A stretch of DNA of 64,000 bases from Dioscorea cayenensis subsp. rotundata (GCF_009730915.1 NC_052474.1:2453501-2517500), one strand, 5' to 3'; counted from the first letter of the stretch, positions 53,101 to 64,000 are shown. Numbers and translations: made by a program. The notes: generated by a model not told the origin, from the letters alone.

Positions 53101-53391
53101 CCTGATAATCTTGTTTTCTGTTGATTCAAAAAACTGAAACAAAGCTTTTTCACCTGTCATATGGTTTGAACACCCGCTGTCTATGAGCCATGTTTCTCCA
53201 TCTTTATTCACGAGATCATCACCAATGGCCATGAATACCACTCCTTCTCCATCTTTGTCTTTGCTTTCTTCTCGCAACATTAGCCTCCTTGTTTCTATAC
53301 CAAACGATTGAGCCTTTACATGCCCAAATTTCTTGCAAATGAAACATTGAACTCCTTTGTACTCGCCTTGTATTGTTGCTTGAACTTCCAA
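50165..53391 (-). pseudogene. Copia pol: protease, integrase, reverse transcriptase, RNase H
   Basis: Broken reading frames in order. Protease WLIDSGCSNHMTG (about 53180). Integrase from 52976 on, with HLWHKRYGHVN and CEACSFGK (zinc site) and DDE-type core ELIHGDLVGP, LLTDDYSRY, DRGGEF. The reverse transcriptase starts WVFKSKFNPDGSL, continues QLDVKTAFLNGEL and YVDDIVY; RNase H has GHSDSDWGG and STEAEY. Frameshifts lie near 53400, 52985, between 52087 and 51996, at a T5 run near 51313, and near 50390. The C-terminus then continues in another frame to about 50165 (EQLADIFTKAL type). It is non-functional. Confidence 0.9.
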
Positions 53392-54131
53392 CTCGTGATT
53401 GAGCGTCCACCGGTTGTGTTTCTTCCTCGTCCTCTTGATCTTCCTCTGAAGAAACCTCGGCCTCTACCTCTCCCTCTGTTGCTTTGATCTCCAAATTGAG
53501 AACCTTTAACATGGAGAGCTTTCTCTTCTTCTGGTTCACTTGAGATATCAAGGATGGACTCATGATTTCTCAATGAACCACTGAGCTCATCAATGCTAAG
53601 AGTATTGAGATTCTTAGCTTCAATGATAGAATGTATTACTTGTGAGAACCTAGGGGTGAGGCTTCTCACTATCTTGCTTACAACAGCCTTTTGTGGGAGA
53701 GTTTCTCCCATCACTCGAATTTTATACACTACATCTAACACTCTACTGATGTAGTCTTGAATCTTCTCTCCATTCTTCATCTTTAGAGCATTAAATTCTC
53801 TTTGGAGTGAGTGTAATTGAACTGTGAGATTCTCTGTGCTTCCTTGAAACTCCTTCTTGATGGTCTCCCAAGCATCCTTTGCCGTTTTGGCTACAGTGAT
53901 TCTGATGAGGATCCTCTTGTCAAGAGCTTGTTGGATGAGAAAGAGAGCCTTTGCATCTTTCTTCATGCTCTCGTTGATTCTATTCCCATCACCTTCTTCA
54001 CTGAACCTTTTCTCAATTAGGTTCCATAGATCTTTAGACCGGAACATGGTCTTCATCATCAAGCTCCACAGATTATAATTTTCACCATCAAAGAGGGGAA
54101 CATTAGGATCTCTAGAAGAAGAACTTGCCAT
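53316..54131 (-). pseudogene. Copia gag, frameshifted before the zinc knuckle
   Basis: Capsid-type protein starting MASSSSRDPNVPLFDGENY, with ALFLIQQALD, WETIKKEFQG and an Arg/Gly-rich basic stretch (RGRGRGRGFFRGRSRGRGR). Its start codon overlaps the end of the primer-binding site (TGGTATCAGAGATGG), so there is essentially no leader after the LTR. The frame is lost near 53400; the CCHC knuckle (CFICKKFGH) continues in another frame and lacks its last cysteine. Confidence 0.88.
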
Positions 54132-54143
54132 CTCTGATACCAC

Positions 54144-54494
54144 TAATAGGATCTTCAACACTTAAACTAAATCAATGATCAGTTCTTCAACTGAGACAAC
54201 AAGGAACAATACTAAATGAAGAAAAGATTGAAAAGATCATAAGCAAAGCTCACTCACTGAATACCTTCAAACTAACTGAATATAAAGATTCATAATATGA
54301 GTGCCAGTCAAGCATCTCATAAGATACACGATAATACAACAAACATTAAACAGTAATGATTCAAAGTGAGCCAATCCAAATAGCATACAAACAACACAAA
54401 CATATAATAGATCAAAGTTGCTTCTACTGTTCTTCAGACTTTTCAACAGAGACCAGCACTTAATTCCCGCCAATTCTCTGATCAAATACCAACA
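54144..54494 (-). repeat. Copia 5' LTR
   Basis: 351 bp, about eight mismatches to the 3' LTR. Its inner end reads CCTATTA, so the canonical terminal CA has mutated to TA. Confidence 0.95.
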
Positions 54495-54499
54495 GTAGA

Positions 54500-55061
54500 T
54501 TCATTGCAATCAATCAGAATGAAGCCACACAGGATGAACCACGTCGCACAAGCTGTAATATTTATCCTCTCTTTATTTTCAAGTACACATAGAACTCCTT
54601 ACAGTTTACAACACTGCTGTTTATATTAACACCAAGTGCTAAAAACCTAGCTCCCTGTTTGTGCCATGAAGAACATCAGTTGAAAGAAAAAGGGCAATAA
54701 AATTTTATAAAACACCAATCCAAAAGACAGTTGCAGATCAGCAAGGAACACATAAAAGATATGTATATTTTTGTCAAAATCAATGGAATAACAGTGAATT
54801 AAGTGACTAATGTTGATCATGTAAATTAGAGCAGTAGAATCTCACAAGAATTTAACTAAAGAACCAAAGAGCAAAAACATTACTGGCTAATGTTGGTATA
54901 AACATTCAACACAAGCATGGTTGATGTGCAAAATTAGGCTATGTATGCCTCAGTCTTTATACTAAAGCAACATTATAGTGAAGCTCTCTAATTTAGAGTT
55001 CACCAATTTTTCTTCAAAAGGATATCATTTACCATGTTCAGGTTGATGGAGTTTGGGAAAC
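54500..55061. other. Gap between the copia element and the TSC10 stop codon
   Basis: Likely contains the 3' UTR of the minus-strand reductase gene. No other feature recognised. Confidence 0.45.
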
Positions 55062-56434
55062 TCAGGCTGCAATGTAATCCACAAGGTTCACTATGAACTG
55101 TGCGTCTGTGCGTACATGTAGGATATGATTTTAAAATATAGGTGAGAGCTGACTGAATTCAATACTACTCACAATACCATAAATTCAAGATGAAAATGAC
55201 CGATGAATATTATGGTTTGCATATCAAAAGTGAAGAATATGAACTTAAGCCGGCTAACATAAGCTGGAACATAGGAAAGAAACCAACAATATATATATAT
55301 ATATATCAGACTTACCATTCCTTTTGGCATGATACTTTTCAATGATCCCAAACCATTTCCACTGGAAGCATAAACCCACAAAGCGCATAAAACCAGCACC
55401 AATCACTTCAACAAATGCGCCAAGGCAAGAATTCTGAGGATAAAGTCCAGCAGTTGCAATGGCTAACATGACACCCTCAAAATTGCAAGGGATGATAAAT
55501 GTGCCACATTTGATCCCATTGAAAGCCTTCTCAGCAACTTCATCAGCCTTCATACAACCTGAAGATGCAGCTATCATATTGATAAGCTCAGATCTTCTCT
55601 TTTTCTCTGCAATTAACATACACCAGTTCAATCTCAACGTCATAAAATTTCAATACTTGAATATAATTTTCCCACCTTCAGCGAAACCCGGAGTTTCAGT
55701 ACCAGGAGGAAATATAAGAGAGACATATATATTGTCTAAGACGACCTCATGCCGCAAAGCTTCCGCTAAGCCACGAAGAGCATATTTGGTGGCTGAGTAA
55801 GCCCCATATCCATATATACCCACCTACAACAAGCAAAAAAAATCATAGGAACTGATTAAAATAGGAAGAAAAAAAGAATTCCAAGAAGAGCAAATACCTG
55901 ACCAGATTGGGATGACATGATAGCAATGGAAGCAGGAAAGTTGGTGTTCTTAGCATTCTGCTTCATTCCTGGCAATGCAGCCTTGATAAGATGGAAGGTA
56001 CCCATGAGATTGATTTCAACTTGAAGTTTAATTTCCTGCAAGTCTTGAAGCTCCAGCTCTTGGGAAAAGTAGACACCATGATTGGCTACTAAGACATCAA
56101 TTGGGCTTGCGTCTTGAATAGCTTTGGAGACTGAATCAAAATCCTGAACGTCCACGCTGAGGATTGAGACATCAGAGCCAGTGGCCTGGCGGATGGCTTC
56201 GCGGGCGGCTTCGAGCTTGGCTGGGTTGCGGGCAAGGATGGAGACGTGCGCGCCTTCGGATGCGGCCTGGCGTGCCATGGCTAGGCCGATGCCGGATGAA
56301 CCGCCGGAGATCAGCACATGGCGCCCCTTCAACTGTAGTTTCACTGGGGCTGGCCATGCCAAGAAGGCAAGAACCAAGAGTAGCAAGAAAGGCAGCAAGA
56401 GGATACCGAGAAGGAGGAGGTAGAGGGAAGCCAT
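55062..56434 (-). CDS. TSC10: 3-ketodihydrosphingosine reductase, four exons
   Basis: Short-chain dehydrogenase of the ER membrane that reduces 3-ketosphinganine to sphinganine with NADPH, the second step of sphingolipid synthesis. 326 residues, the family length (Arabidopsis TSC10A about 327). Exons: 55898-56434, 55676-55823, 55316-55606 and 55062-55066. The N-terminal membrane helix (LYLLLLGILLLPFLLLLVLA) is followed by the Rossmann NADPH loop GGSSGIG (44-50), NHGVYF, the catalytic Ser region IMSSQSGQ (about 174-177) and Y188-x3-K192 (YSATK). FPPGTETPGF and NFEGVMLAIATAG are family landmarks. The last exon supplies only two bases of the final Ala codon plus TGA; if that splice is wrong the C-terminus changes by a few residues. 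Introns 1 and 2 are very short (74 and 69 bases); intron 3 contains a TA run. Confidence 0.9.
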
Positions 56435-58054
56435 GAATTGGAGCTAAGGGAAAGTTGAAATATTCACATCTTGTATTGATATGTATGAAATGCATCAGGG
56501 TTTTATATGGTAAAAAATTAAACCATTTGATTGGAACCATGCCTGCAGATTATTTCTTAATTAATAGAGGAGATGCATTGGTATGGTATGTCAGGAGAAT
56601 TAATAAAAATAATAATACTAATTGTACACACGCCCCTTGATTTTATAGAATAAAAAAATGTCATTTACATGTAGTTTAATCCAAATTAAGACAAAAAATT
56701 ACTCGGAAGGTCAAACATAAAATAAGGCTTAATATGGAAAAAGAAGCTTTTGAGAATTTTATAGAGTACTTTGGCTCATCATTGGCTGTGGTTCCGAAGG
56801 TGACAAATAACATACTTCTAAATAGAAGTGCTCACGCCTAACAGCAGATAACTTGCAGTAATGCTTTCAAGCAAGATTAACCCACACATTTACCTTGTTC
56901 GGTTGTAAGTTTTTTTTATTAAGTTATAAAAAAGTACAATGTATACATTACAATTGAATCATAAGTGACAGAGAGAACGGGAGAGAGTGCATGGATAAAG
57001 AAAACACTCTCAGATGTACAATTTGCAGTGCTTGAATGAGAATACCATGAAGATTCTCCACCTGCAGATCTCAACTCCTGCAAAAGAATTCCATAATACA
57101 CACCCAACCATCAGTCAATCGGACTTTGACCATTTGGTCATAATAAATTGCACATGCAAAATCAAACATATTATACTAGTTTTACGGCTGGACATGTCAT
57201 GCACGATTGACACGAGTAAATCCACAGATCAAGAAACTACTTGTATAGACTGAAATTATGGTAGTAGAGTCATTGTCTGGTTAGGATTTAAAAAATCATA
57301 AATGGTGCTCCACTTCTAAAATCACTTGGAAGTGGGAGGTCATGGTTGAGGTGGATTTTTTAATAGGTCTTAAACGGCCCTTCTCAGTGTCATGGTTACT
57401 GCAGAGATCTGAACTATGATTGGATGATGATACCCAGCATTTCACCTATCAAACTATCTTATTTGTTATGAGTAAAATTAAATGTATCTTCTAAATATAT
57501 ACATGATTATTAGTGGACACATACACAATCTGAACAAGTACTTGGCATTGCTGACAGGCAGATAATGTACATCTCTAGGAGGAGGGTAACATGAGGATTT
57601 ATGCAGATACACCTGTAATCTGAGCACGTAACCAGAGAATTAGAAGGAATACAACTGTAATTTACTATGTCACTGAAACTTCTGAGCAAGCAAAACTTGC
57701 CTACTCTTTCTAGCATCTAAACAAGAGTAAAATTCAAATCAGGTAGGCCTGTAATATGAGCAAGTAGTAATTACATCTAAGCAGGAAACAACTCATGCTC
57801 CCTCCTCAACATCTTAACCACCAAATTGTTACGCTAACTCCCATTTTCTCTTCTTTCTTTTTCTTCCCCAATCACTTGACTACCAAGTTATTCAAGTCAC
57901 CCCCATTTATATTCTTTCTTATTCATCCCTGTTATCTTAGCACATGCTGAAAAAATGAGCATTGTTAATAAAGTTCTGTAACAAATATAAAGATAAAAAG
58001 AAGAAGAAAAACATGAACAAGATACCAAACACACCATAAAAGTTGATTAAGGAA

Positions 58055-58135
58055 AGGTTTATGCCAGTCAATTAGCATTCCAAACTAGATAACACCTTAA
58101 ATGGTTGATCTGCTTTACAAAGATGGATTGCTTAT
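58055..58135. repeat. 80-bp direct repeat, copy 1
   Basis: Contains 'attagcattccaaactagat' and 'gatctgctttacaaagatgg'. Copy 2 lies at 59160-59240 with roughly three quarters identity by eye. Confidence 0.6.
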
Positions 58136-59159
58136 ACAACAATTATTAATCCTTGCACCAAATGACTATGTATTATGTTCAAAGTTAATCATGATGATTC
58201 TTTTCACAATATGAAGGAGATGAACATTGTTTCAAAAAGGGAAGAAACATGGTAACATGGCACAAATAAACTTGAACCCTCAGCAAATAGATCATATTCA
58301 TGAAAGAAGCATTTTCACTATTAAGTGCAAACAAGAGATGCAAACCAATTATGGGGCATGATAGCAATCTGTTATCTTACAAACTATGCCAATGCCTAAA
58401 AATATGAGCTACTTTTACAGGCATGTCCACCACCAGATTTGAATATCACAGTAATGTCCAACCACATTTAAGAAAATAGTGGTAGCCATTATCATTATTT
58501 GCTAGTATTTTCGATTGTATGGTCTATTAGCAACAGCATAGTTTCTGAAAAACACCTAGTTGGTATTGTGTCCATCTTGAATGATTTCATCCATAAACAA
58601 ATGAAAACAGATTTTCTAGTGAACATGAGGATAAATAGATACCAAAAACTCCGGTACAAAAAAATAATTCGCACATTGCATGGTCATAGAAAACTTTAGA
58701 CAACAGAGAGCTAAAAGATCCAGCAGCATTGATTACTAGTAATTGTTTATGAAACCATTCCAAAAGCTCCCAGATCCTGTGTCAACTATTTACAAAAAAA
58801 GTTAAAAGACTATGGCACCAGCAAATGAATCAACATCTTCTGCAAAATTTATACCAATAAATTCTTACGAAATACGTTCAGAATGAAGAATATAAAAACT
58901 ACTGCAATGACTTGGAATTTCTAAGTTACTGTCAGGTAAAGATAAAATCGCATTAACCATCAACTACTATAATCTACAGGAAACCGAGATTATAACCAAA
59001 CATAAGTTCAAAATAATCAAAAGACCAAACTTTACTAGGAGAATGAAACGGATGAAATCAACTCAGTAATCCACAAAATAAGCAAGTGCATATAATTTTC
59101 ATGTTCCACCTTTACTGATCTGCAACTCCATTGTACAATACGGAGCACAGAACCGAAAA

Positions 59160-59240
59160 AAGGGGAGATTTATATCAGTCCATTAGCATTCAAAGCTAGA
59201 CTATACCTTAAAGGCTAATCTGCTTTGCCAAGATGGACTT
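59160..59240. repeat. 80-bp direct repeat, copy 2
   Basis: Contains 'attagcattcaaagctagac' and 'aatctgctttgccaagatgg', matching copy 1 at 58055-58135 in the same orientation. Confidence 0.6.
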
Positions 59241-59342
59241 GAAGCCAATCTCACCACAATCATCAATGAGCTCTAATCAAATGCATTTTTTCATAAGAAT
59301 TCATTGTTATTGTCCAAAATACAAGGTAGCGAAGCTTAATTG

Positions 59343-59486
59343 TTACCATAAATCAACACCAGCAAAGCAAGCATCGCATCGCAACAGCGAGCATGGAGGA
59401 GATAAAGGTGAGGATCTTCGGCAAGCCAAAGGTGGAGAAGATGAAGAAACGGCAGCAGCCAAAGCGAAGCAAAGAATTATCGCCAT
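59343..59486 (-). CDS. Candidate small ORF or first exon after a promoter-like block
   Basis: 47 codons, MAIILCFALAAAVSSSSPPL to ACFAGVDLW, from an ATG in good context (CCCCATGGCG). The N-terminus looks like a signal peptide, followed by Ser/Pro/Cys-rich residues with no family resemblance I recognise. It could be exon 1 of a longer gene, since a possible donor (ATG|gtaaca) lies at the end. The main support is positional: TATAAATA sits about 34 bases upstream and site II motifs are further up. Treat as a weak call. Confidence 0.2.
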   Translation of the reverse strand: MAIILCFALAAAVSSSSPPLACRRSSPLSPPCSLLRCDACFAGVDLW

Positions 59487-59519
59487 GGGGCGTGAGATAA
59501 AACCCTAAACGCGGGGTTG

Positions 59520-59667
59520 TATTTATAGCAAGTCCTAATCGCGATGGGTGACCCCCAACAGCACGCATCGCAAAGCAATAGTAAACAGTGCATCGAGATC
59601 AGTGTCTGATTGATGGATTGGGTTTCTATGGCAGGCCCATTTTAGACTGTACTAATGGACCTGGGCC
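59520..59667 (-). promoter_or_regulatory. Promoter-like block: TATA box and two site II motifs
   Basis: On the minus strand TATAAATA at 59520-59527; further upstream TGGGCC at 59634-59639 and an inverted site II at 59662-59667 (plus TGGGCC). The arrangement mirrors the SerRS promoter in this window, but no known gene follows on the minus strand. Confidence 0.45.
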
Positions 59668-61046
59668 GGTTATATTGCAAGCCTGTGAGCTTGGGACTTA
59701 TCTTATTAGTGAAGTGTTAACAGTTGATGTGAAAATCAAAGGTAAATCTTTCTTTCCATCGATCCAAGCCATTATTACATTATAAAAATTTTTCAGAGCA
59801 TCTGATCATCTTCTTCTTCTTTATTCAATGGATCGCGTGGCTATTGTTTTGGTTGGATGAGATCACTTTAGAAAACTCAGTTCGTAGCAAAAGTCAAGTT
59901 AATATTTAAACAATGAAATTATAGTCTACAGAATCAAAGTGGATGGCCTCGTGGCTATTTTTAAAGAGTTATACAATGGACAAAAACTCAAGGAAATGAT
60001 GCAACTAAAATTTCTTAATCTAAAGAAGACGAGGATGGTTCATTAGGATTTTTTTCCCCACAGGCGCAAGAATTGAGGCATGACTTGGTTTAGCATGCGT
60101 GTTTCATGATGATCCATACAATACTTAAAATATGACCACAAATGTTATCAGATCTTATTATTGATTTCTAGGGCGAAAAAGTCCAGGGGTTGACCTGGCT
60201 AGTTACACAGTGTTTGGATAAAGCTCAATCGATTGCTTACATATATGAAATTGAACAATTCATAAAGTGGACCAAGAGAATAGATAAGCCAATAACATAT
60301 TCACATTATTATAAGGTAAGAGGAATAGGTAAAGAGAAAAATGTATCAATTATTTCCTATAAAATAAAGTTGCTCTATATGTTTGTGCATATACCTTTTT
60401 TTTTAAAACAAGGACACCTTGTCGTTTATTTGTAATATATATATACATTCCATAAAGTGTTAAGAAATAAGTAAATCATAATTACAATGAACAAAATCGC
60501 AATAAATTTTTCTAAAGTTTAGAAAAGAAAAAAATTGTTTTTGGTTTCTAGTAACCACACCCACACAAAAAAAGAGTGGATCAAATAACATCAACAAACA
60601 ATACTAGATCTCCATGACAAACTAGATAAGAATGGAAATGCATGCGGAGTTTATTTGTCAATACAAATAAGTTAATTATTTCTATAATTCTTTTTTCTCA
60701 TTATCACAGTAAACTATGTACTTTCAGACGTATTGCATCCATAAACAACCAACCAATTTGCTATTAAAAAAGAAACAAAAAGAACAAAAAAGTAAAAGTT
60801 CATTGATATATAGATAGTGATACACAACCTACTATGAAATCAAGCCGCTCTTTTAAAAATAAAATGTAGAAGTAGTCATGCACAATTTGCAAGAAAAAAA
60901 AATAAAATCAACTACAGATATTCCAAGTCATCTTCATTAATGTAATGTACACCACAAATGCATATATATTATAAACAACACCAACTGAAACAAATCTCCA
61001 ACTACCAACGGAATTGTAGTGAGCTGTGATCCCAAGAATACAACAG
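59668..61046. other. AT-rich stretch and subtilase promoter
   Basis: No gene seen in 59668-60950. A TATA-like ATATATTATAAAC at about 60962-60974 precedes the subtilase start by about 75 bases. Confidence 0.5.
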
Positions 61047-63336
61047 ATGCTCTACATCAACATGTCCATCATGTACATTATTCTCCTATTCCTCCGAATT
61101 TCCATCTATATCTCTCCCATAGTACTAGCTCAAAAACCCTTAAACAACGCAAGAGGGACATACATCGTTCATGTACAACGAGAGCCAAACATGGCCTCTT
61201 TTTCAAACAAAGAAGAACGCGAGGAATGGCACAGGAGCTTCCTGCCGACCAGCACCACTGCCGGTTCAGGCCAGCCGCGTATTATATATTCATACAACAA
61301 TATCATTGGTGGTTTCGCTGCTAGATTAACCAGGGAAGAGTTAGAAACAGTGAAGAATAAGAATGGCTTCATTCATGCCATTCCTGATCGCTTGTTACAC
61401 TTGGCAACCACTCACAGCCCCGGCTTCCTTGGCCTCGATACATCTTCTACTGGTTTCTGGGCCAGCTCCAACTATGGCAAGGGAGTCATCATTGGAGTGT
61501 TAGACACTGGAGTCACACCAGACCATCCTTCGTTCAGTGACCAAGGCATGTCGTCACCGCCTACCAAATGGAAGGGTGTGTGCGGGTTCACATCAGCCAC
61601 TTGCAATAACAAGCTCATTGGTGCAAGGACCTATTTTGAAAGGAATGAAAGCAGTCCAGCCAACAGACACGGCACAAGAGCCTTATGATAATAATGGCCA
61701 TGGCACACACACGGCCAGCACCGCAGCCGGCATGTTCGTGAAGAACGCCAACATCAATGGACTAGCTAACGGAACAGCTGCTGGTATGGCTCCTTACGCT
61801 CACCTAGCCATCTATAAGGTGTGTCACGACAATGGTACATGCGCTAACTCTGATGTGCTGGCTGGGATTGATCAAGCTGTACAAGATGGTGTGGATATAA
61901 TCTCTGCTTCTCTAGGAGGGGGTTCGGCAAATTTCTATGAAGATAATAATGCCATTGGCTCTTTTGGTGCCATAGAGAAAGGTGTGTTCGTTAGCTTTGC
62001 AGCAGGGAACGATGGTCCTGCATACAAAACATTGTCAAACGAAGCACCATGGATCATCACTGTAGGTGCAAGCACCATGGACAGATACTTAATATCCACT
62101 GTAGTGCTTGGCAGTGGCGATGCGATCAATGGACAAACCGCCTACCAACCTCAAAGCTTCGAACCCACTCCTTTGCCTTTGATATACCCCGGTTTCACCT
62201 TATCCACCGCTGCAACCTGTACAAATGGCTCGCTTGATACCATCAATGTTAAAGGGATGATGGTAGTATGCGATGAAGGAGGTAACGATTTAGTAGAGAA
62301 GGGAAGCATCGTCAAAAACGCTGGAGGAGTTGCCATGATCATCGCAAACTACAAAGAAGACGGGTACACAACCACTGCCAGCCCTCATGTGCTCCCCGCC
62401 GCCCATATTAGTTACAACGACGGAGTTAGCATAAAAGCATACATCAGTACAGCTTCGGCTCCTACGGCAACCATTCTCTTCAACGGGACATTGTTAGGTG
62501 TGACTCCATCACCCATGATGGCCTCCTTCTCCTCAAGAGGCCCCAGCAAGGCGGATCCTTTCACACTCAAACCCGACATAATCGCCCCCGGTGTAAATAT
62601 TCTCGCTGCGTGGCCAATTTCACCAGGACCAACTCCTAGTATTGGAGCAAACTTTAACCTGGACTCTGGCACATCCATGGCCACTCCACACATCAGCGGC
62701 ATCGCAGCTCTTTTGAAAGCTGTGCATCCAGATTGGTCACCAGCTGCTATCAAGTCTGCCATGATGACTTCCGCTGATATCACTGGCAATGACGGTAATC
62801 CAATTGCCGATTATACACTAGATGTAGCAGACTATTTCAGCACTGGAGCAGGTCATGTGAACCCAACCAAGGCAAGCGTCCCTGGTTTTGTATATGATCT
62901 TGACTCGGCCAGCTACATTCCATATCTGTGTGGCCTCGGTTACACAGATGCACAGGTCACTGTTGTTGTGGGAAGCTCCGTCAGATGTGCGAGTGTTACT
63001 CCAATCACAGGCTCAGAGTTAAACTATCCTTCATTTATGGTTATTTTGACAGCATCCAATAGCTATACAGTGACAGTAAACCGAACTGTGACAAACGTTG
63101 GAGATGCAACGTCAACATATAGTGTGACAGTCGTAGAGCCAAACGATGGGTCAGTGACAGTAAATCCAGAAACAATCACTTTTTCTAGTGTGAACCAACA
63201 AACCCAATACTCAGTTACATTTTCTAATAGTGTTGGAGGCACTGGAACAGCAGTATATTCACAAGGTTCTTTGACATGGGCTTCATCTGATGGGAGTACC
63301 ACTGTGAGGAGCCCGATCATGGTGGTTGTTGTGTAA
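61047..63336 (+). pseudogene. Subtilase (SBT1-type serine protease), single frameshift
   Basis: Secreted subtilisin-like protease of about 760 residues, without introns as is usual for SBT1. The ATG at 61047 starts a signal peptide (MYIILLFLRISIYISPIVLA). An inhibitor-I9 prodomain follows (GTYIVHVQRE, FAARLTREELE), then the mature start TTHSPGFLGL and the catalytic Asp in GVLDTGV (codon 61503-61505). Between about 61630 and 61688 the frame shifts by one; the first frame ends at 61688. The second frame then carries the catalytic His (GHGTHTAST, codon 61699-61701), the oxyanion Asn (AAGNDGP), a PA domain, the catalytic Ser (SGTSMATPH, codon 62674-62676) and a Fn3-like C-terminus to the stop at 63336. 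Everything but the frame is intact, so this is either a very recent pseudogene or a sequencing indel. Confidence 0.88.
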
Positions 63337-63536
63337 CAATGAAAGTTTCTAAATAATTATGTAATATTTAATATGTTTGCAGAATAATCACATTGTGTGA
63401 ATTTATTTTTATATATATTTTAGTTGCCTACAAAAAATTAAGATTTTTGCGAGTTTGAAAGGTCTAAATATATAAACAAATAGGCATTTGAAAATTAAAG
63501 AAACCAAACAATGTGGATAGAAAATTAGAGATACAA
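63337..63536. other. 3' flank of the subtilase
   Basis: AT-rich, no further signal. Confidence 0.5.
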
Positions 63537-63870
63537 TTATAAAAACCATATAAAACATGAGACATGATCTTTACCACCATTTCCATCCCCATCTCCATCT
63601 CTTGCGCTTTCACGCTCCTCTAGTTGACTGTTACTTGCATTTTGTGTTTCATATGGAAAAGACATACCCATGTGACTGCACAACATCACTATTGGTCTTT
63701 TCAAATCAACTATCAAATTATCTTGAGTCTCTAGTCTTTTGTAAACATGTATCAACTCATTTTGAAGCCCCTCTTGATTTTATGACTCAAAAGAGTTTGA
63801 ACTTGACTTGTTCGCATTTGTATTACCACCACAACAATAAGAAGATGCTTGATATCCAAAACCATATATC
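63537..63870 (-). pseudogene. Possible transposase C-terminal remnant
   Basis: A minus-strand frame with one internal stop (near 63782) reads NQEGLQNELIHVYKRLETQD, then LIVDLKRPIVMLCSHMGMSF and an acidic, Gly/Asp-rich end. A coiled-coil stretch followed by a 'HMGMSFP'-like string recalls the C-terminal part of plant En/Spm-type (Transposase_24) proteins, but the match is from memory and short. Confidence 0.3.
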
Positions 63871-64000
63871 TTTTATTATTATTTTTGTAACAAAGCCATG
63901 CTTATCCCAACACATGCTTCTTTTCTGGACTTAGTTCTTTATTTTTAAAAAATGAATAAGCCACCCTCATATAATTTAAATAAAACACCAAAGTAATATA

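Larger units (their letters stand above)
49803..54494 (-). mobile_element. Ty1-copia LTR retrotransposon, complete structure, frameshifted
   Basis: 4692 bp in minus orientation with two 351-bp LTRs (49803-50153 and 54144-54494) and 5-bp target duplications GTAGA (49798-49802 and 54495-54499). The primer-binding site TGGTATCAGAG, complementary to initiator tRNA-Met, follows the 5' LTR. A polypurine tract (reverse complement of 50154-50163, AAGGGGAGCA) precedes the 3' LTR. Domain order is gag, protease, integrase, reverse transcriptase, RNase H, which defines copia. I count about eight differences between the LTRs, so the insertion is fairly recent. At least five frameshifts break the coding region. 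Confidence 0.96.
56435..59342. other. Gene-poor stretch
   Basis: No convincing coding sequence on either strand. Features seen: a near-repeat of 'cctgtaat.tgagca.gta' at about 57610 and 57750, and the first copy of an 80-bp direct repeat (58055-58135). It could hold introns or a non-coding transcript. Confidence 0.45.

Noticed and set aside
53219..53563. 114-codon frame rich in Glu inside the copia element
   Set aside because: Third-frame shadow of the Arg/Gly-rich gag C-terminus.
59398..59508. Short basic plus-strand ORF (KPKVEKMKKRQQPKRSK)
   Set aside because: Opposite to the promoter signals and without recognisable family; likely a shadow of the minus-strand candidate.

Overview
This is nuclear DNA of a flowering plant, AT-rich and intron-rich. 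Split genes use GT-AG introns with plant-like exons. The gene content is plant-specific (RALF peptides, a GT-3-type trihelix factor, RECQL2, an organellar SerRS, TSC10, a subtilase), and there are plant L1 LINEs, a Ty1-copia element and a scrap of plastid 16S rDNA. A monocot is my guess from the style of the subtilase and RALF proteins, but I cannot prove it. I see no CRISPR array, operon, complete tRNA gene or full rRNA gene.

Layout. 1-7.2 kb: three tandem RALF-like genes, all on the minus strand, copied together with their 5' flanks and separated by an L1 scrap, a head-to-head pair of small MITEs set in (TA)n tracts, and tiny L1 3' stubs. 8.6-14.6 kb: a GC-rich, nearly full-coding but broken L1 LINE (plus). 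14.8-17.0 kb: a two-exon ZNF706/4F5-like zinc-finger gene whose intron holds about 130 bp of plastid 16S rDNA. 17.9-20.4 kb: a GT-3-type trihelix gene (minus). 21.4-26.4 kb: a young L1 with an intact 1226-codon ORF2 and a 15-bp target-site duplication. 27.1-28.0 kb: a 912-bp non-autonomous retroposon. 29.5-39.1 kb: a 20-exon RECQL2 helicase (plus). 39.6-43.9 kb: a five-exon gene for a small secreted DUF4787 protein (minus). 44.6-49.1 kb: organellar seryl-tRNA synthetase, ten exons (minus). 49.8-54.5 kb: a Ty1-copia retrotransposon (minus) with 351-bp LTRs. 55.1-56.4 kb: 3-ketodihydrosphingosine reductase (minus). 56.4-61.0 kb: gene-poor DNA with one promoter-like block. 61.0-63.3 kb: a subtilase broken by one frameshift.

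The genes do not form a single pathway. RALF peptides would be secreted signals; RECQL2 acts in nuclear DNA repair; SerRS charges tRNA in organelles; TSC10 makes sphingoid bases in the ER; the trihelix protein is a nuclear regulator. RECQL2, SerRS and the unassigned block near 59.6 kb share site II (TGGGCC/T) promoter motifs typical of TCP-controlled growth genes.

Exon structures were built by hand from splice signals, reading-frame continuity and remembered family conservation. Each spliced model closes in frame, but none was checked against RNA.
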